Positions 11,334 to 20,383 of a DNA stretch of 64,000 nucleotides are shown here, in pieces. Under the pieces are notes generated by a model that worked only from the letters and a program-made list of their open reading frames with translations, had not been told where the DNA came from and did no database searches. This stretch comes from Paenibacillus sedimenti (GTDB lineage Bacteria > Bacillota > Bacilli > Paenibacillales > NBRC-103111), in contig NZ_JACVVD010000001.1 of assembly GCF_014534655.1 (NCBI RefSeq), forward strand, positions 1 to 64,000, written 5' to 3'. Position numbers and translations under genes: made by a program. Each line of letters opens with the position of its first letter. Position 1 is the stretch's first letter.

Positions 11334-12152
11334 TTGTTTACACAGGAAACTTACTTAAAGGTCGTCCAGCAGCATTTATCACTTCCATTGCGTCTTTGCT
11401 CCGCAAGCTATGTTCTCAATCCGACAGGACATTTTAATGAGGGTAGTAGTCATGGCGGAGTCATTTTTTGTTTAAGAGGAATAGGGCTGCTTCGACTGAA
11501 TAGAGAGCAAGAGTTTCTCATGCAAGCTAATCATATGGTTATTATTATGCCTAATACGAAATACGAGTATCAACCATTAGGAGAAAATTGGGAAATCGCT
11601 ACAATCCGTTTTGAATGTAACCTACCTCTCTTTCTGCAATTTCGGTTAAAAATGAACAAGCCATTGATAGTGAATTCATCAGATAGAATATTAGCGTTGA
11701 TCGATGCACTTTGCGGGTCTGAGGAAGATTACAAAGACAGAACTTTAAAGACCTCTGAGATCATTTACTCATTGTTAGCAGAAATTAAACTTCAGACCAT
11801 GGGCTTACAAGAAAATACATGCGAACCTAAGGCAACAATTCAGAAAGTCGTAAATTATATATATGGTCACTACTCAAGTAAACTTACCTTAGATGAAATT
11901 TCCCGAATGTTTGGCTATACATCTCAACATTTAAATAAGCTATTTAAAAATGAATTGGGACATTCTATTTATCAATATATTTTGAAAGTTCAATTAGAAC
12001 AGGCAGCGTGTTTACTTGAAAACGAAGAAATGACGGTTGAGCAGGTTGCTGATCATGTCGGTATGGAGTCAAGATCATTTTATCGCTTGTTCCAAAGGAT
12101 GTACGAGATTTCACCTGGTGAATATCGTAGATCAATGAGAAAACCTATGTAG
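11334..12152 (+). CDS. AraC-family transcriptional regulator with cupin-type sensor
   Basis: 272 residues. Residues about 20-150 look like the AraC sugar-binding cupin domain (GGVIFCLRGIGLLRLN, then MVIIMPNTKYEY). The C-terminal 100 residues are the double helix-turn-helix (LTLDEISRMFGYTSQHLNKLFK and SRSFYRLFQRMYEISPGEYR). No receiver domain, so it probably senses a small ligand directly. The start is TTG 11334 with a GGGGGG ribosome site at 11320-11325. It lies between the lyase-like gene and the S-layer-like gene, both on the same strand; the target is unknown. Confidence 0.88.
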   Translation: MFTQETYLKVVQQHLSLPLRLCSASYVLNPTGHFNEGSSHGGVIFCLRGIGLLRLNREQEFLMQANHMVIIMPNTKYEYQPLGENWEIATIRFECNLPLFLQFRLKMNKPLIVNSSDRILALIDALCGSEEDYKDRTLKTSEIIYSLLAEIKLQTMGLQENTCEPKATIQKVVNYIYGHYSSKLTLDEISRMFGYTSQHLNKLFKNELGHSIYQYILKVQLEQAACLLENEEMTVEQVADHVGMESRSFYRLFQRMYEISPGEYRRSMRKPM

Positions 12153-12200
12153 TTGGAAATTGTTGGGTCTTGATCCGACTTCGTTATTACAAGTCAACTT

Positions 12201-12214
12201 TGTAAGCGTTAACA
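12201..12214 (+). promoter_or_regulatory. cre site between AraC and S-layer-like genes
   Basis: TGTAAGCGTTAACA matches the CcpA-site consensus at every position. It lies 49 bases after the AraC gene and 358 bases before the S-layer-like gene, in a gap with no other gene. Confidence 0.6.
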
Positions 12215-12260
12215 TTTAATTGCGATTCGTATCCATAGCGTGTTTCAGTTCATTATCCGC

Positions 12261-12285
12261 AAAAAAAGGCTCCCCTAAGGGAACC
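12261..12285 (-). terminator. Minus-strand intrinsic terminator candidate
   Basis: On the minus strand GGTTCCC, TTAG loop, GGGAGCC (one G-T pair) is followed by seven T. No minus-strand gene is recognised upstream of it, so its function is unclear. The rest of 12153-12571 holds no gene. Confidence 0.45.
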
Positions 12286-12571
12286 AACAAGAAAGCGCAT
12301 TCGTTGGAGGAGAAGGCGCTGAACTACCATTGCTACATGAAATTTCACGGTAAGTTATGAGGATATTATAAACATAATTACAAGATAACGATATGATGAA
12401 AAGAAATGCTTTAACTGTAAAAAATGAATATCATTTTTCTTCATTATCACCATATTTATGCTTAATCTATACATAAACTATTACCTCCTATTTTGCTAAA
12501 CTGATTGCAATCGATGTCGATATCAGCATCTTGATGTCACGTTTAAACACTTAGGGGAGGAAAAAAAGAAC

Positions 12572-15500
12572 ATGTCGAAAAGTCTGAAAGTAATTACTTC
12601 GTTAGTACTGGCATTCTCATTAACTACTTCTGTTGCAATAGCTGCTGAGGTGCAGCAAGCAATACCGGCTACTGCTGTTAAAACAACTGCGGATTTTAAA
12701 GATCTAGCCAATGTAGATGCTGATTTGAAAGCTAAAATCGACGCTTTGCTCGCACAAGGTTATATGGACGGTAAGGGCGAGAACTTTGATGCCTCGGGAA
12801 GCATGACTCGAGCTGAAGCGGCCAAGTTGGTAGCAAAAGTATTTAAACTAACGATTGACGAAAAGGCAACGTCAAGTTTTACGGATGTTGATGGAACTGA
12901 TGAATCTATCAATTGGGCAATTCCTTTTATCGAAGCAGCCAAAGCCAAAGGGATCATCGACGGATTAACGGATTCGACGTTTGCACCAAAAGCTGAGGTG
13001 ACAATCGGACATTTGGCAGCTTTATTTGTGAAAGGTTTAGGAAAAGCTTCGGAGGTAAAATCAACAAATCCATGGTATAACGGATACCTTGATGTTGCAA
13101 AAGCAAATGGGGTTGAACTTGGGATAGACGGTGCTAAGGTCGCGACTCGTGCTGATCTTGTTAATGGCGCTTATCTCGCGGATCAAGTATTTTCTAATGC
13201 GAATAAACCTGCCAAAGTATCTGTTAAGGAAGCCAAACAAATCGGTGCCAAAACGGTCTCTGTCGTATTTGATCGTGATGTTGATACAGCGAAAGCTACA
13301 CTTGCGCTAACGAGGGGAACTTCAAGCATTGCTTCATCCGTAAAATGGTCGGATGACAAGAAATCAGCAACACTGACACTCACAGATTTGAAAATTGTAG
13401 AAAGTGACTATTCAGTGAGTTTGGGTGGATTAGAGGCTTCCGAAATTGACAAAGCTAGTGCCTCATTTAAAGGACAAGCAGAGAAAGTAACAAAGATTGA
13501 CTTCGTGAGTGCAGGCGATACGATCGCGAAATCGCCGAAAGTACGAGTTGAAGTAAAACCGACGAATCAATTTGGAGAGACAGCCACTTTTTCCAGCGGA
13601 AACTATACGGTCTTTGCAACTACGACCAATTCACCTACTTTACTAAAGACAGAGGATGGTAAATTATTTATCCAGTTAAATACGACAGATGCTGGATTAA
13701 TCTCAAATAACAGCCAAATTTCCGTTAATATTTATGATAATGACCAACATATCACGGCAACAAAGAATTTTAAAGTGGGCGATCGGCCGTTCTTAACAAA
13801 AGTTGAATTAGGTGCAGTCACATACAAAAGCGGTAAGACGGCATTAAACTTAACGGGCGAAACGGCTCTGATCCCTTTAACACAGTACGATCAGTACGGT
13901 GCTGTCATTACCAAAGATTCTGGTGCATTGATTACCCCTATGGTTTCTCTTACACCCTTTGAACAGAAGCTGAGTGCGCAAATCGTGGATGAAAACAGCG
14001 ATGGCGTCGATGATGTTGTGGTTAAGGTAGCTTCCAAAGTTGAAACAAGCGGCGAGTACACCGTATCCGTATTTGGAGGCGGCTCAACTGCTACGGCCAA
14101 ATTAGCTGTAAAGTCCACGGCCATAGCCAATAAAGTGGAGTTAACTCAGCCTAGTGACACTTGGGCTAGCGGTGACAATAACAAGTACATTGAAATTATT
14201 GCTTATGATGCAGAGGGGAACAAACTATCCGCAGATGATATTGCGCAAAATGCTAAAGATGGCAAATTTACAATATCAATAACAGGCAACCTAATTACAG
14301 GTCCTTCAACGGACGTACCGGCTATAATGCTAGATAGTAAAGGGCTGATTGTGACAGAAGGGTCAAATAAAGGGAAGTTGTATGTGAAAAAAGTAGAGGG
14401 AAAAGGTCATGCCAACGTATTTATCGCATTGTTCGGCATCGGTGTGAATAGTCAATCGCAAATCAATATTCCACTCGTAGCGGCCCGCTATCCTGCCGGA
14501 TTAAAAGTTGCAACTGATGTTGCAGCGAAAGCTGTTGACACTGCAACCGTTAACGGTAAAATTCATTTAGTTGATCAGTATGGAGATAAAATAACCGGAT
14601 TCTCGACGAATCATTCAGGTGCGACGATTGACCTCGTTGAAAATGGCCGTTCCGTTACTTATGATGTATATGCAACAGTAACTCCTTCTTCAGACTACGT
14701 CGGTACTTATTCAGGGGACCTGACACTTGCCCCTGGATCTCAAGTTCTCACAATCGGGCAATTTAGTGATAAAGAGTTTAAATTTACACCGACGGCGTCT
14801 GCTAAAAATTCCTCCTTGTCCGTTAAATTTAATTTGCGTAAAAGAGATTTCGCAGGTGGTGTGGTTGGTACAGTCATTGATGATGCAGTTGGATCTATAA
14901 CTAAGAAGTTCACGGTGATCGACCCTGCTAATGTAAAACTTACTTATAGTCTAAACGGAGCAAGGGATTTGTTCAGTACGTTAGATGATGGCGTTACAAA
15001 AAATATAGCTGCAGCACAACCTGTTGATTCCTCGAATAAAATGGCTGTTGAGCTTTCGCTCTCAGCTAAGGATGAATCGGCAGCAGAAGTGAAAATTCCA
15101 AATACCATTACCACCGTAGTTTCCGACACATATAGCACGGCTCGTGTAAATGCTATAAATGGTAAAGCATATGTTCTAGGCAATAAGGCTGGTAAAACCA
15201 ACATAACTGCAATTTATACGAATGCGAAGGGCGAGTCCGGTTTCGTTTCAACAGCAATCACGGTGAAAAGCGATCCTATTGCTATTCAATCAATTACAAG
15301 CAGTGCAAGTAAAACGTTTGCAAGATCAACTGTTTACGACATTGATGGTACTACAGTTAAAGTTCAAGGAGCTGATGGTGCACTTGCCTGGCAGTTGATG
15401 GGGGATGTAACTTTAAAGGATCAATATGGTAATGAATATAAAAATGCCAATATCGCAGCTTATAAAGAAATAGCACCTGTAATTTATATAGTTAACGATG

Positions 15501-15661
15501 TATCGCAAGGATTAACTGTCAATCTTTCATTAAGCTCTGAGGGACTAAACAATCAGGTTAATGTTTCTTATGGTCCGGGCATTACTGGAGGTAGTTTTAC
15601 AATGACTGCGATTTCAAGCAGCGGGAAAACAACGACAACTAGGGTCATACTTAACAATTAA
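12572..15661 (+). CDS. SLH-domain S-layer-like surface protein
   Basis: 1029 residues. Signal peptide of about 25 residues ending AIAAE. Three SLH modules follow: about residues 38-90 (ADFKDLANVDADLKAKID, with MTRAEAAKLVAKVF), 100-160 (FTDVDGTDESINWAIPFIEA) and 165-210 (NPWYNGYLDVAKANGVELG). SLH triplets bind pyruvylated secondary cell-wall polymer, so this end anchors the protein to the wall. The remaining 800 residues are Ig-like beta-sandwich repeats rich in Thr, Ser, Ala and Val with almost no Cys, as in S-layer or large surface proteins. A strong ribosome site (AGGGGAGG) precedes ATG 12572, and the long upstream gap fits a highly expressed gene. No enzymatic domain was recognised. Confidence 0.87.
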   Translation: MSKSLKVITSLVLAFSLTTSVAIAAEVQQAIPATAVKTTADFKDLANVDADLKAKIDALLAQGYMDGKGENFDASGSMTRAEAAKLVAKVFKLTIDEKATSSFTDVDGTDESINWAIPFIEAAKAKGIIDGLTDSTFAPKAEVTIGHLAALFVKGLGKASEVKSTNPWYNGYLDVAKANGVELGIDGAKVATRADLVNGAYLADQVFSNANKPAKVSVKEAKQIGAKTVSVVFDRDVDTAKATLALTRGTSSIASSVKWSDDKKSATLTLTDLKIVESDYSVSLGGLEASEIDKASASFKGQAEKVTKIDFVSAGDTIAKSPKVRVEVKPTNQFGETATFSSGNYTVFATTTNSPTLLKTEDGKLFIQLNTTDAGLISNNSQISVNIYDNDQHITATKNFKVGDRPFLTKVELGAVTYKSGKTALNLTGETALIPLTQYDQYGAVITKDSGALITPMVSLTPFEQKLSAQIVDENSDGVDDVVVKVASKVETSGEYTVSVFGGGSTATAKLAVKSTAIANKVELTQPSDTWASGDNNKYIEIIAYDAEGNKLSADDIAQNAKDGKFTISITGNLITGPSTDVPAIMLDSKGLIVTEGSNKGKLYVKKVEGKGHANVFIALFGIGVNSQSQINIPLVAARYPAGLKVATDVAAKAVDTATVNGKIHLVDQYGDKITGFSTNHSGATIDLVENGRSVTYDVYATVTPSSDYVGTYSGDLTLAPGSQVLTIGQFSDKEFKFTPTASAKNSSLSVKFNLRKRDFAGGVVGTVIDDAVGSITKKFTVIDPANVKLTYSLNGARDLFSTLDDGVTKNIAAAQPVDSSNKMAVELSLSAKDESAAEVKIPNTITTVVSDTYSTARVNAINGKAYVLGNKAGKTNITAIYTNAKGESGFVSTAITVKSDPIAIQSITSSASKTFARSTVYDIDGTTVKVQGADGALAWQLMGDVTLKDQYGNEYKNANIAAYKEIAPVIYIVNDVSQGLTVNLSLSSEGLNNQVNVSYGPGITGGSFTMTAISSSGKTTTTRVILNN

Positions 15662-15666
15662 ACGTG

Positions 15667-15738
15667 CACCCCTTAGAATAGACCTTGGAATAACCCCTAG
15701 GTTATTCCGATGAATTCTAGGGGGTGTATGTATTTTTG
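15667..15738 (+). terminator. Nested hairpin terminator after S-layer-like gene
   Basis: Inner stem GGAATAACC/GGTTATTCC (15687-15695, 15700-15708) inside an outer stem CACCCCTTAGAAT/ATTCTAGGGGGTG (15667-15679, 15714-15726), followed by TATTTTTG. Confidence 0.75.
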
Positions 15739-15818
15739 TGGCGGTAAAAGGACAATCGTTTTTTTGTGCTGCAATCAGGCGGGCCATAATACAACGTCGA
15801 TCTTTTTTGTGTTAGGAT

Positions 15819-15891
15819 ATAAATATCTAATTTTGACATGAAATTTAGATGAGTTCGCCGGGTAGGATGCTTTCAAAAGTTTTTTTATAAT
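15819..15891 (+). promoter_or_regulatory. Family 1 operator C plus promoter, ahead of YesM/YesN pair
   Basis: Upstream box ATAAATATCTAATT (15819-15832), five bases, then the second box in two halves ATGAAATTTAGATG and AGTTCGCCGGGT (15838-15863). The -10 TATAAT is at 15886-15891, 22 bp further on, with no -35 consensus. Five other copies in this window have the same internal spacing. Its place before the two-component pair suggests autoregulation. Confidence 0.65.
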
Positions 15892-15938
15892 AATATAGCC
15901 CCACAGCAGAAGCATGAAACTAGTATATTTTATATAAT

Positions 15939-15952
15939 TGAAAACGCTGTCA
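15939..15952 (+). promoter_or_regulatory. cre site in the leader of the YesM/YesN operon
   Basis: TGAAAACGCTGTCA matches the CcpA consensus at every position and lies about 50 bases after the -10 box, where a bound CcpA could block elongation. Confidence 0.65.
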
Positions 15953-15974
15953 AATAAAAAGGGGCGGGGTGCTT

Positions 15975-17762
15975 ATGAAATGGATAGACAAAACGAACAA
16001 CATTCGCATGAAAAAGAAGTTGATTATTTCATTCATCCTTGTCGTCTTTATTCCGGTCGGGATCGTGGGCGCTTTACTGACCTACTCGCTCCGCCAGACG
16101 GCACTTAACGATGCGGTCCAGCAAACGTCGAACGACGTGGAGAAGGTGAAGACGCGCATCGGCGAAATATTGAAGCTGTCGATCGAGATTTCTAACAAGT
16201 TGGCGACGGACCCGCGATTGGAAACTCTCGTCAATAAGCGTTACCAATCGAACTATTCTGTTGTAGAAGCCTATAGAGAATATCGGGAGTTCGAGCTATA
16301 CGAGCGGTTGTATAAAGAAATCGCCAACATCCGGTTGTACGTGGATAATCCGACGCTGCTGAATAACTGGGATTATTTACAGCCAGAGCCGTCGATTGCG
16401 AAATCGGAATGGTACAAGGCGACGATCAAGAACTCGGCTAAAATCGGCTGGTATTACATCGGAGACGAAACGAAAGGCGATAGTGCTTACCTGAGCCTGG
16501 TGCGCCGCATTTATTTTCCGAATTACCAAACGACCGGCGTGCTCGTCATCGATATCAGTCAAACGGAGCTGAACGGAATTCTGAGGCAGGAGCAGTTCGA
16601 TACGATGGTCATAGACGGGAGCGGATATATCGATGCGGCCAAAAACACGGACCTCGTGGGCAAGCATATTCGCGACTTTCACATCACTCAGGAAATGCTG
16701 GATAAACCGAGCGGCACGTACCAAATCGATTACAACGGAGAAACGTCGAAGCTCATTATAGAGTCCCTCATTCCGGACGTGAGCAGTAACGGCTTGAAAA
16801 TCATATCCGTGTTTTCGGTGCAAAGCATCGTTAAGGGAGCGAACCGGATCAGCATGTTCGGACTCTTCATTATCATCATGAGCCTGTTAATCGCCTTGGT
16901 GTTCATCTATATTTTTTCCTCCCTGTTGTCGAAGCGCATCCTTCGCTTGAGCAAGCAAATCAATAAGGTGGCTTTAGGCGATTTGCATGCCAGCACAGTG
17001 ATTGATGGTGACGACGAAATCGGCCAGCTGTCGCGGCAATTCAATTATATGGTCGGCAATATCCGCGAGTTGATGGAGGAAGTGACCGAATCGAACCGGC
17101 AAAAAGCGCAGCTGGAGCTCAAGCAGAAAGAAATCAAACTGAAAATGATGGCCAGCCAGATCAATCCCCATTTCTTGTTCAACGCCCTTGAGTCGCTGCG
17201 GATGAAGATTCATTTGAGGGGGAGTGCGGATATTGCCGACATCGTCAGGGTGCTTGGGAAACTGATGCGCAAGAGCCTCGAGATCGAAGGCGGTACGATT
17301 ACACTCGGCGAGGAGCTGGATATGGTCCGATGTTACTTGGCCATTCAACGATTCCGTTACGATGACCATCTTTCCTACGAGCTTGAGCTCGACCCGGCAT
17401 CAAGCGAATTCCGGATTCTGCCGCTCGTCGTGCAGCCCCTGGTGGAGAACGCCGTGATTCACGGGATTGAGAATAAAGAAGAGGCGGGCTTCGTACGGAT
17501 TCGGACGGAGCTTCAGGATGATGCCCTGTATGTGACTGTTGCTGACGATGGCGTCGGAATTCCGGAAGCGAGGCTGGATGCGCTGATCTGCTCGCTGAAC
17601 GACCCTGAAGACGGGAAGAACCATCGCATTGGCCTGCGCAACGTGCATCAGCGGCTTATCCTTACCTTTGGAGAGCAATATGGACTCCGCATCGTCAGCC
17701 GGGTAAATGAAGGGACGGAAATTCGTTTCAGGATACCGATTGGAGGAGATTCGCATGTATAA
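15975..17762 (+). CDS. YesM-type sensor histidine kinase
   Basis: 595 residues. First membrane helix at about 15-37 (LIISFILVVFIPVGIVGALL), an extracellular Cache-like domain, a second helix at about 280-308, HAMP (about 310-362), the His-kinase motif ASQINPHFLFNALESLR with the phosphorylated His, and an ATPase domain with N box VQPLVENAVIHG and G box ADDGVGIP. This family usually senses an external sugar or a sugar-bound binding protein. ATG 15975 is chosen over GTG 15969 because the GGGG run at 15966-15969 is a better-spaced ribosome site. It overlaps the regulator gene by 8 bases, so translation is coupled. Confidence 0.92.
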   Translation: MKWIDKTNNIRMKKKLIISFILVVFIPVGIVGALLTYSLRQTALNDAVQQTSNDVEKVKTRIGEILKLSIEISNKLATDPRLETLVNKRYQSNYSVVEAYREYREFELYERLYKEIANIRLYVDNPTLLNNWDYLQPEPSIAKSEWYKATIKNSAKIGWYYIGDETKGDSAYLSLVRRIYFPNYQTTGVLVIDISQTELNGILRQEQFDTMVIDGSGYIDAAKNTDLVGKHIRDFHITQEMLDKPSGTYQIDYNGETSKLIIESLIPDVSSNGLKIISVFSVQSIVKGANRISMFGLFIIIMSLLIALVFIYIFSSLLSKRILRLSKQINKVALGDLHASTVIDGDDEIGQLSRQFNYMVGNIRELMEEVTESNRQKAQLELKQKEIKLKMMASQINPHFLFNALESLRMKIHLRGSADIADIVRVLGKLMRKSLEIEGGTITLGEELDMVRCYLAIQRFRYDDHLSYELELDPASSEFRILPLVVQPLVENAVIHGIENKEEAGFVRIRTELQDDALYVTVADDGVGIPEARLDALICSLNDPEDGKNHRIGLRNVHQRLILTFGEQYGLRIVSRVNEGTEIRFRIPIGGDSHV

Positions 17763-19329
17763 AGTTATTCTCGTAGACGATGAAAGAGCGATACGCCAAG
17801 GCTTGAAGGCGATTGTGGACTGGCGGCGGCATGGCTTCGAGGTGATCGGGGAAGCGGGCAACGGCCGGGAGGCGCTGCTCCGGCACCAGGAGCTGAAGCC
17901 CGACCTTATGGTCATGGATGTCCGCATGCCTGGGGTGGACGGGCTGCAGGTTATCGAAGAAATTCGCAAGTCCGATAAGGAATGCCAATTTATCATTTTA
18001 AGCGGCCATGCCGATTTCTCGTACGCCAAGCGCGCGATTTCATGGGGAGTGAACGCCTATTTGCTCAAGCCAGTAGATACGGATGAATTCGATGCAGAGC
18101 TTGACAGGATCGGCGGAGTGCTGAGGGAGGCATCCGGATCGCTGCAAAAAAAGGAACAGACGTCGGCGCAGCAGCTCGAGGATCAGATCGTATCGCTGCT
18201 AATGTATGATGAGGAGGGTCACCGTACGGCGATGGAACCTCCGAAGGAGCCGGATCTCGATTGGCGTTCGTATCGGGTCATGCTCCTGAAGCTGCATCCG
18301 CCGCTTGGCAGTCATGCAAACGGTCGGGCGGAAGTCAGGAGAAAGCTGGCAGAGCGTTTTGAGTCGTCGGGTACTGGCATCGTATTCGCCACAGAGCCCT
18401 TTGTCGGCGTTCTGCTGAATGAGAGGGAGCCGAATAAGCTGCAGGCCAATTCGATGTATCTGCATTTGGAGGAATCTCTTCTGGGACTGAACGGCGGCTT
18501 CTCCGCAGCGGCGGGAGACCCGGTGCATCAGCTCGCCGACATCGGTCTATCCTATTCGCAGGCTGTCCGGCTGCTGAAGGAAGAATTCCTGTTCCGCGGA
18601 GAACGGACGGTCATCCTTAAGCGTCCGCCGCTCAGCCTTGCCGCAAACGGCACAAGAGACGGCGAGACTGCCGGACCCGATATAAACGCTTTGGCGGATA
18701 AGCTATTTTATGCGCTCGATATCGGCAGCAAGGACGCCGTTCGGCGCATTCTGGATGAAGGGGTGCAGTCGATCGCCACGTACGACGGCGCGGAGCAAGC
18801 GATGAAAACCGCCGTCTCGCAATGGATATCGCTAGCGTTGACCAAACTGTCGAAGACAAGTGATACCGCCTTCACAGCCGTACAGGATGCCCTTTCGATA
18901 GTCGCGGAAATCTATGAGCAGCCTGATCTTCGGTCGTTGCGTCAGATGCTTGAGGACAGGTTGCTCGGACTGACGGAGCGTATAAGCACATTCAGCAGCG
19001 AGTCTGCCGTCAAGCAGATTCTCGACTTCGTGGAGCGTCATTACGCCGAGAACTTAAAGCTTGAGACACTCGCCGAGCTATTCAATTATAATAGCGGGTA
19101 CTTGGGGAAGATGTTCAAAAGCTTTACGGGCGACACCTTTCACAACTATTTGGACAAAGTCCGGATCCGGAACGCCAAACATCTTCTGGCCGGCGGGCTC
19201 AAGGTGCACCAGGTAGCGACGCGTGTAGGGTATGCCAGCGCCGATTATTTCCATTTGAAATTCAAAAAATATCTAGGTGAATCGCCGTCCCGCTATAAGA
19301 TGAAGCAGAGCAAAATCACTTCGGTGTGA
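17755..19329 (+). CDS. YesN-type response regulator, AraC output
   Basis: 524 residues. Receiver domain with VILVDDERAIRQG, phospho-acceptor Asp in DLMVMDVRMPGVDG and Lys in YLLKPVDTDEF. C-terminal AraC double helix-turn-helix (LETLAELFNYNSGYLGKMFKSF and ASADYFHLKFKKYLGESPSRY). ATG 17755 has GGAGGAG just upstream; an in-frame ATG at 17707 lies inside the kinase gene and lacks a ribosome site. This is the best candidate for the protein that binds the six-copy operator family found between 15.8 and 42.9 kb, since one copy precedes its own operon and the next precedes the adjacent transport operon. That assignment is inference. Confidence 0.92.
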   Translation: MYKVILVDDERAIRQGLKAIVDWRRHGFEVIGEAGNGREALLRHQELKPDLMVMDVRMPGVDGLQVIEEIRKSDKECQFIILSGHADFSYAKRAISWGVNAYLLKPVDTDEFDAELDRIGGVLREASGSLQKKEQTSAQQLEDQIVSLLMYDEEGHRTAMEPPKEPDLDWRSYRVMLLKLHPPLGSHANGRAEVRRKLAERFESSGTGIVFATEPFVGVLLNEREPNKLQANSMYLHLEESLLGLNGGFSAAAGDPVHQLADIGLSYSQAVRLLKEEFLFRGERTVILKRPPLSLAANGTRDGETAGPDINALADKLFYALDIGSKDAVRRILDEGVQSIATYDGAEQAMKTAVSQWISLALTKLSKTSDTAFTAVQDALSIVAEIYEQPDLRSLRQMLEDRLLGLTERISTFSSESAVKQILDFVERHYAENLKLETLAELFNYNSGYLGKMFKSFTGDTFHNYLDKVRIRNAKHLLAGGLKVHQVATRVGYASADYFHLKFKKYLGESPSRYKMKQSKITSV

Positions 19330-19513
19330 AACTGTGCTGCCATGTTCTGCATGTCGATTATAGATTGATTTCGCGTCGAGTTTCCCGGCTATCGATCTTA
19401 TCCTCTCTTTCGATTCGAGGCAAAGCTCCTTTTATTAGTTAAATGGTTGCCCTATTTGAATGGGTTGGAACTGGGGAAAATGATGTTTTCGCACGAAAAG
19501 CCATAGATGTTCC

Positions 19514-19545
19514 GGGAGGAGGGCCATGGGCCTCCTTCTTTTTTT
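19514..19545 (+). terminator. Intrinsic terminator after YesM/YesN operon
   Basis: GGGAGGAGGGCC, ATG loop, GGCCTCCTTC (one bulge) and eight T. It lies 185 bases after the regulator stop and just ahead of operator B. The 185 bases between contain no recognised gene. Confidence 0.8.
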
Positions 19546-19553
19546 GAATCTAT

Positions 19554-19626
19554 TGAAAACGCTTATTTTAACATGATTTGATGCCGAATTTCTCGGGTTT
19601 TGGCGTCAGGCCTTGTGCGTTAAAAT
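19554..19626 (+). promoter_or_regulatory. Family 1 operator B plus promoter
   Basis: Boxes TGAAAACGCTTATT (19554-19567), then ATGATTTGATGCCG and AATTTCTCGGGT (19573-19598). The -10 TAAAAT is at 19621-19626. It drives what remains of a permease operon. The first box resembles a cre site, but the same block recurs at the same distance in non-cre form elsewhere, so it is read as part of the operator. Confidence 0.65.
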
Positions 19627-19670
19627 AAGATTAAGAGAGAGAGAAGAAGGTTGAACCGGGTTGGAACCGA

Positions 19671-20306
19671 GGCACGGGGATCGGCGTCCTGTCTGCCTCT
19701 ATGGTCGCTTACGTCCTAAGTAAGACAGAGTTTCAGTCGAGGCGGCTGTTCTCCATTATCTTCGCGATGGCGTTATATTTCTCAGGCGGCTTGATTCCCG
19801 GATATATGCTGATCCGCGACCTGCACCTGATAGGCTCGTTCTGGGTGTATATTATCCCCGGCACCTTGAGCGTATGGAACGTATTTATCGTGCGTTCCTA
19901 CATTAACGGCTTGCCTAATGCCTTGCAGGAATCCGCGAAAATCGACGGCGCGAACGAATGGACCATCTTCTGGAGAGTCATTCTTCCCTTGTGCCAGCCG
20001 GTCCTCGCTACGATCGCGTTGTTCATCGCAGTCAACCACTGGAATGCCTGGTTCGACACGTATTTGTACAACAGCCAGAATCCGGAGCATATGACCTTGG
20101 AATATGAGCTCTGCAAAGTTCTGCTCACGACGGACAACGGCACCAACTACCGCGATCCGAATAAGCAGCAGTCCTTGGCGGCGGTTACGCCGGAATCCAT
20201 CCAGATGACCATTACGATGGTCGTCACCGTGCCGATCCTTCTGGTATATCCTTTCTTGCAGAGATACTTCGTGAAAGGCTTGACTTTGGGCTCTGTCAAA
20301 AGCTAA
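19671..20306 (+). pseudogene. LplC-type sugar permease, 5' end deleted
   Basis: Homology to LplC/YtcP-type permeases begins abruptly at about 19671 (GTGIGVLSASMVAYVLS) and continues to a normal end (YFVKGLTLGSVKS). The intact paralogue at 43890-44789 has about 90 more N-terminal residues, including its first membrane helix and a second partner permease gene upstream, both missing here. A purine-rich ribosome-site-like sequence (19636-19650) sits right before the junction, so an internal deletion appears to have joined the start of the operon to the middle of this gene. The conserved EAA loop ALQESAKIDGANEW is present, but an importer needs two complete permeases. The downstream binding protein and GH2 gene remain intact. 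Confidence 0.85.
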
Positions 20307-20383
20307 CTTCGGTTGGTCCGGGGAAACCTATCCTATATAATCAATACTGTAATCTTCATCTATAAAATGGGAGGCAGCATTTC

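Noticed and set aside
19554-19567. cre-like TGAAAACGCTTATT as a CcpA site (and similar TGAGAGCGCTAATT at 42808)
   Set aside because: The same block recurs at fixed distance in all six family 1 operators in forms that do not fit the CcpA consensus, so it is better explained as part of that operator.
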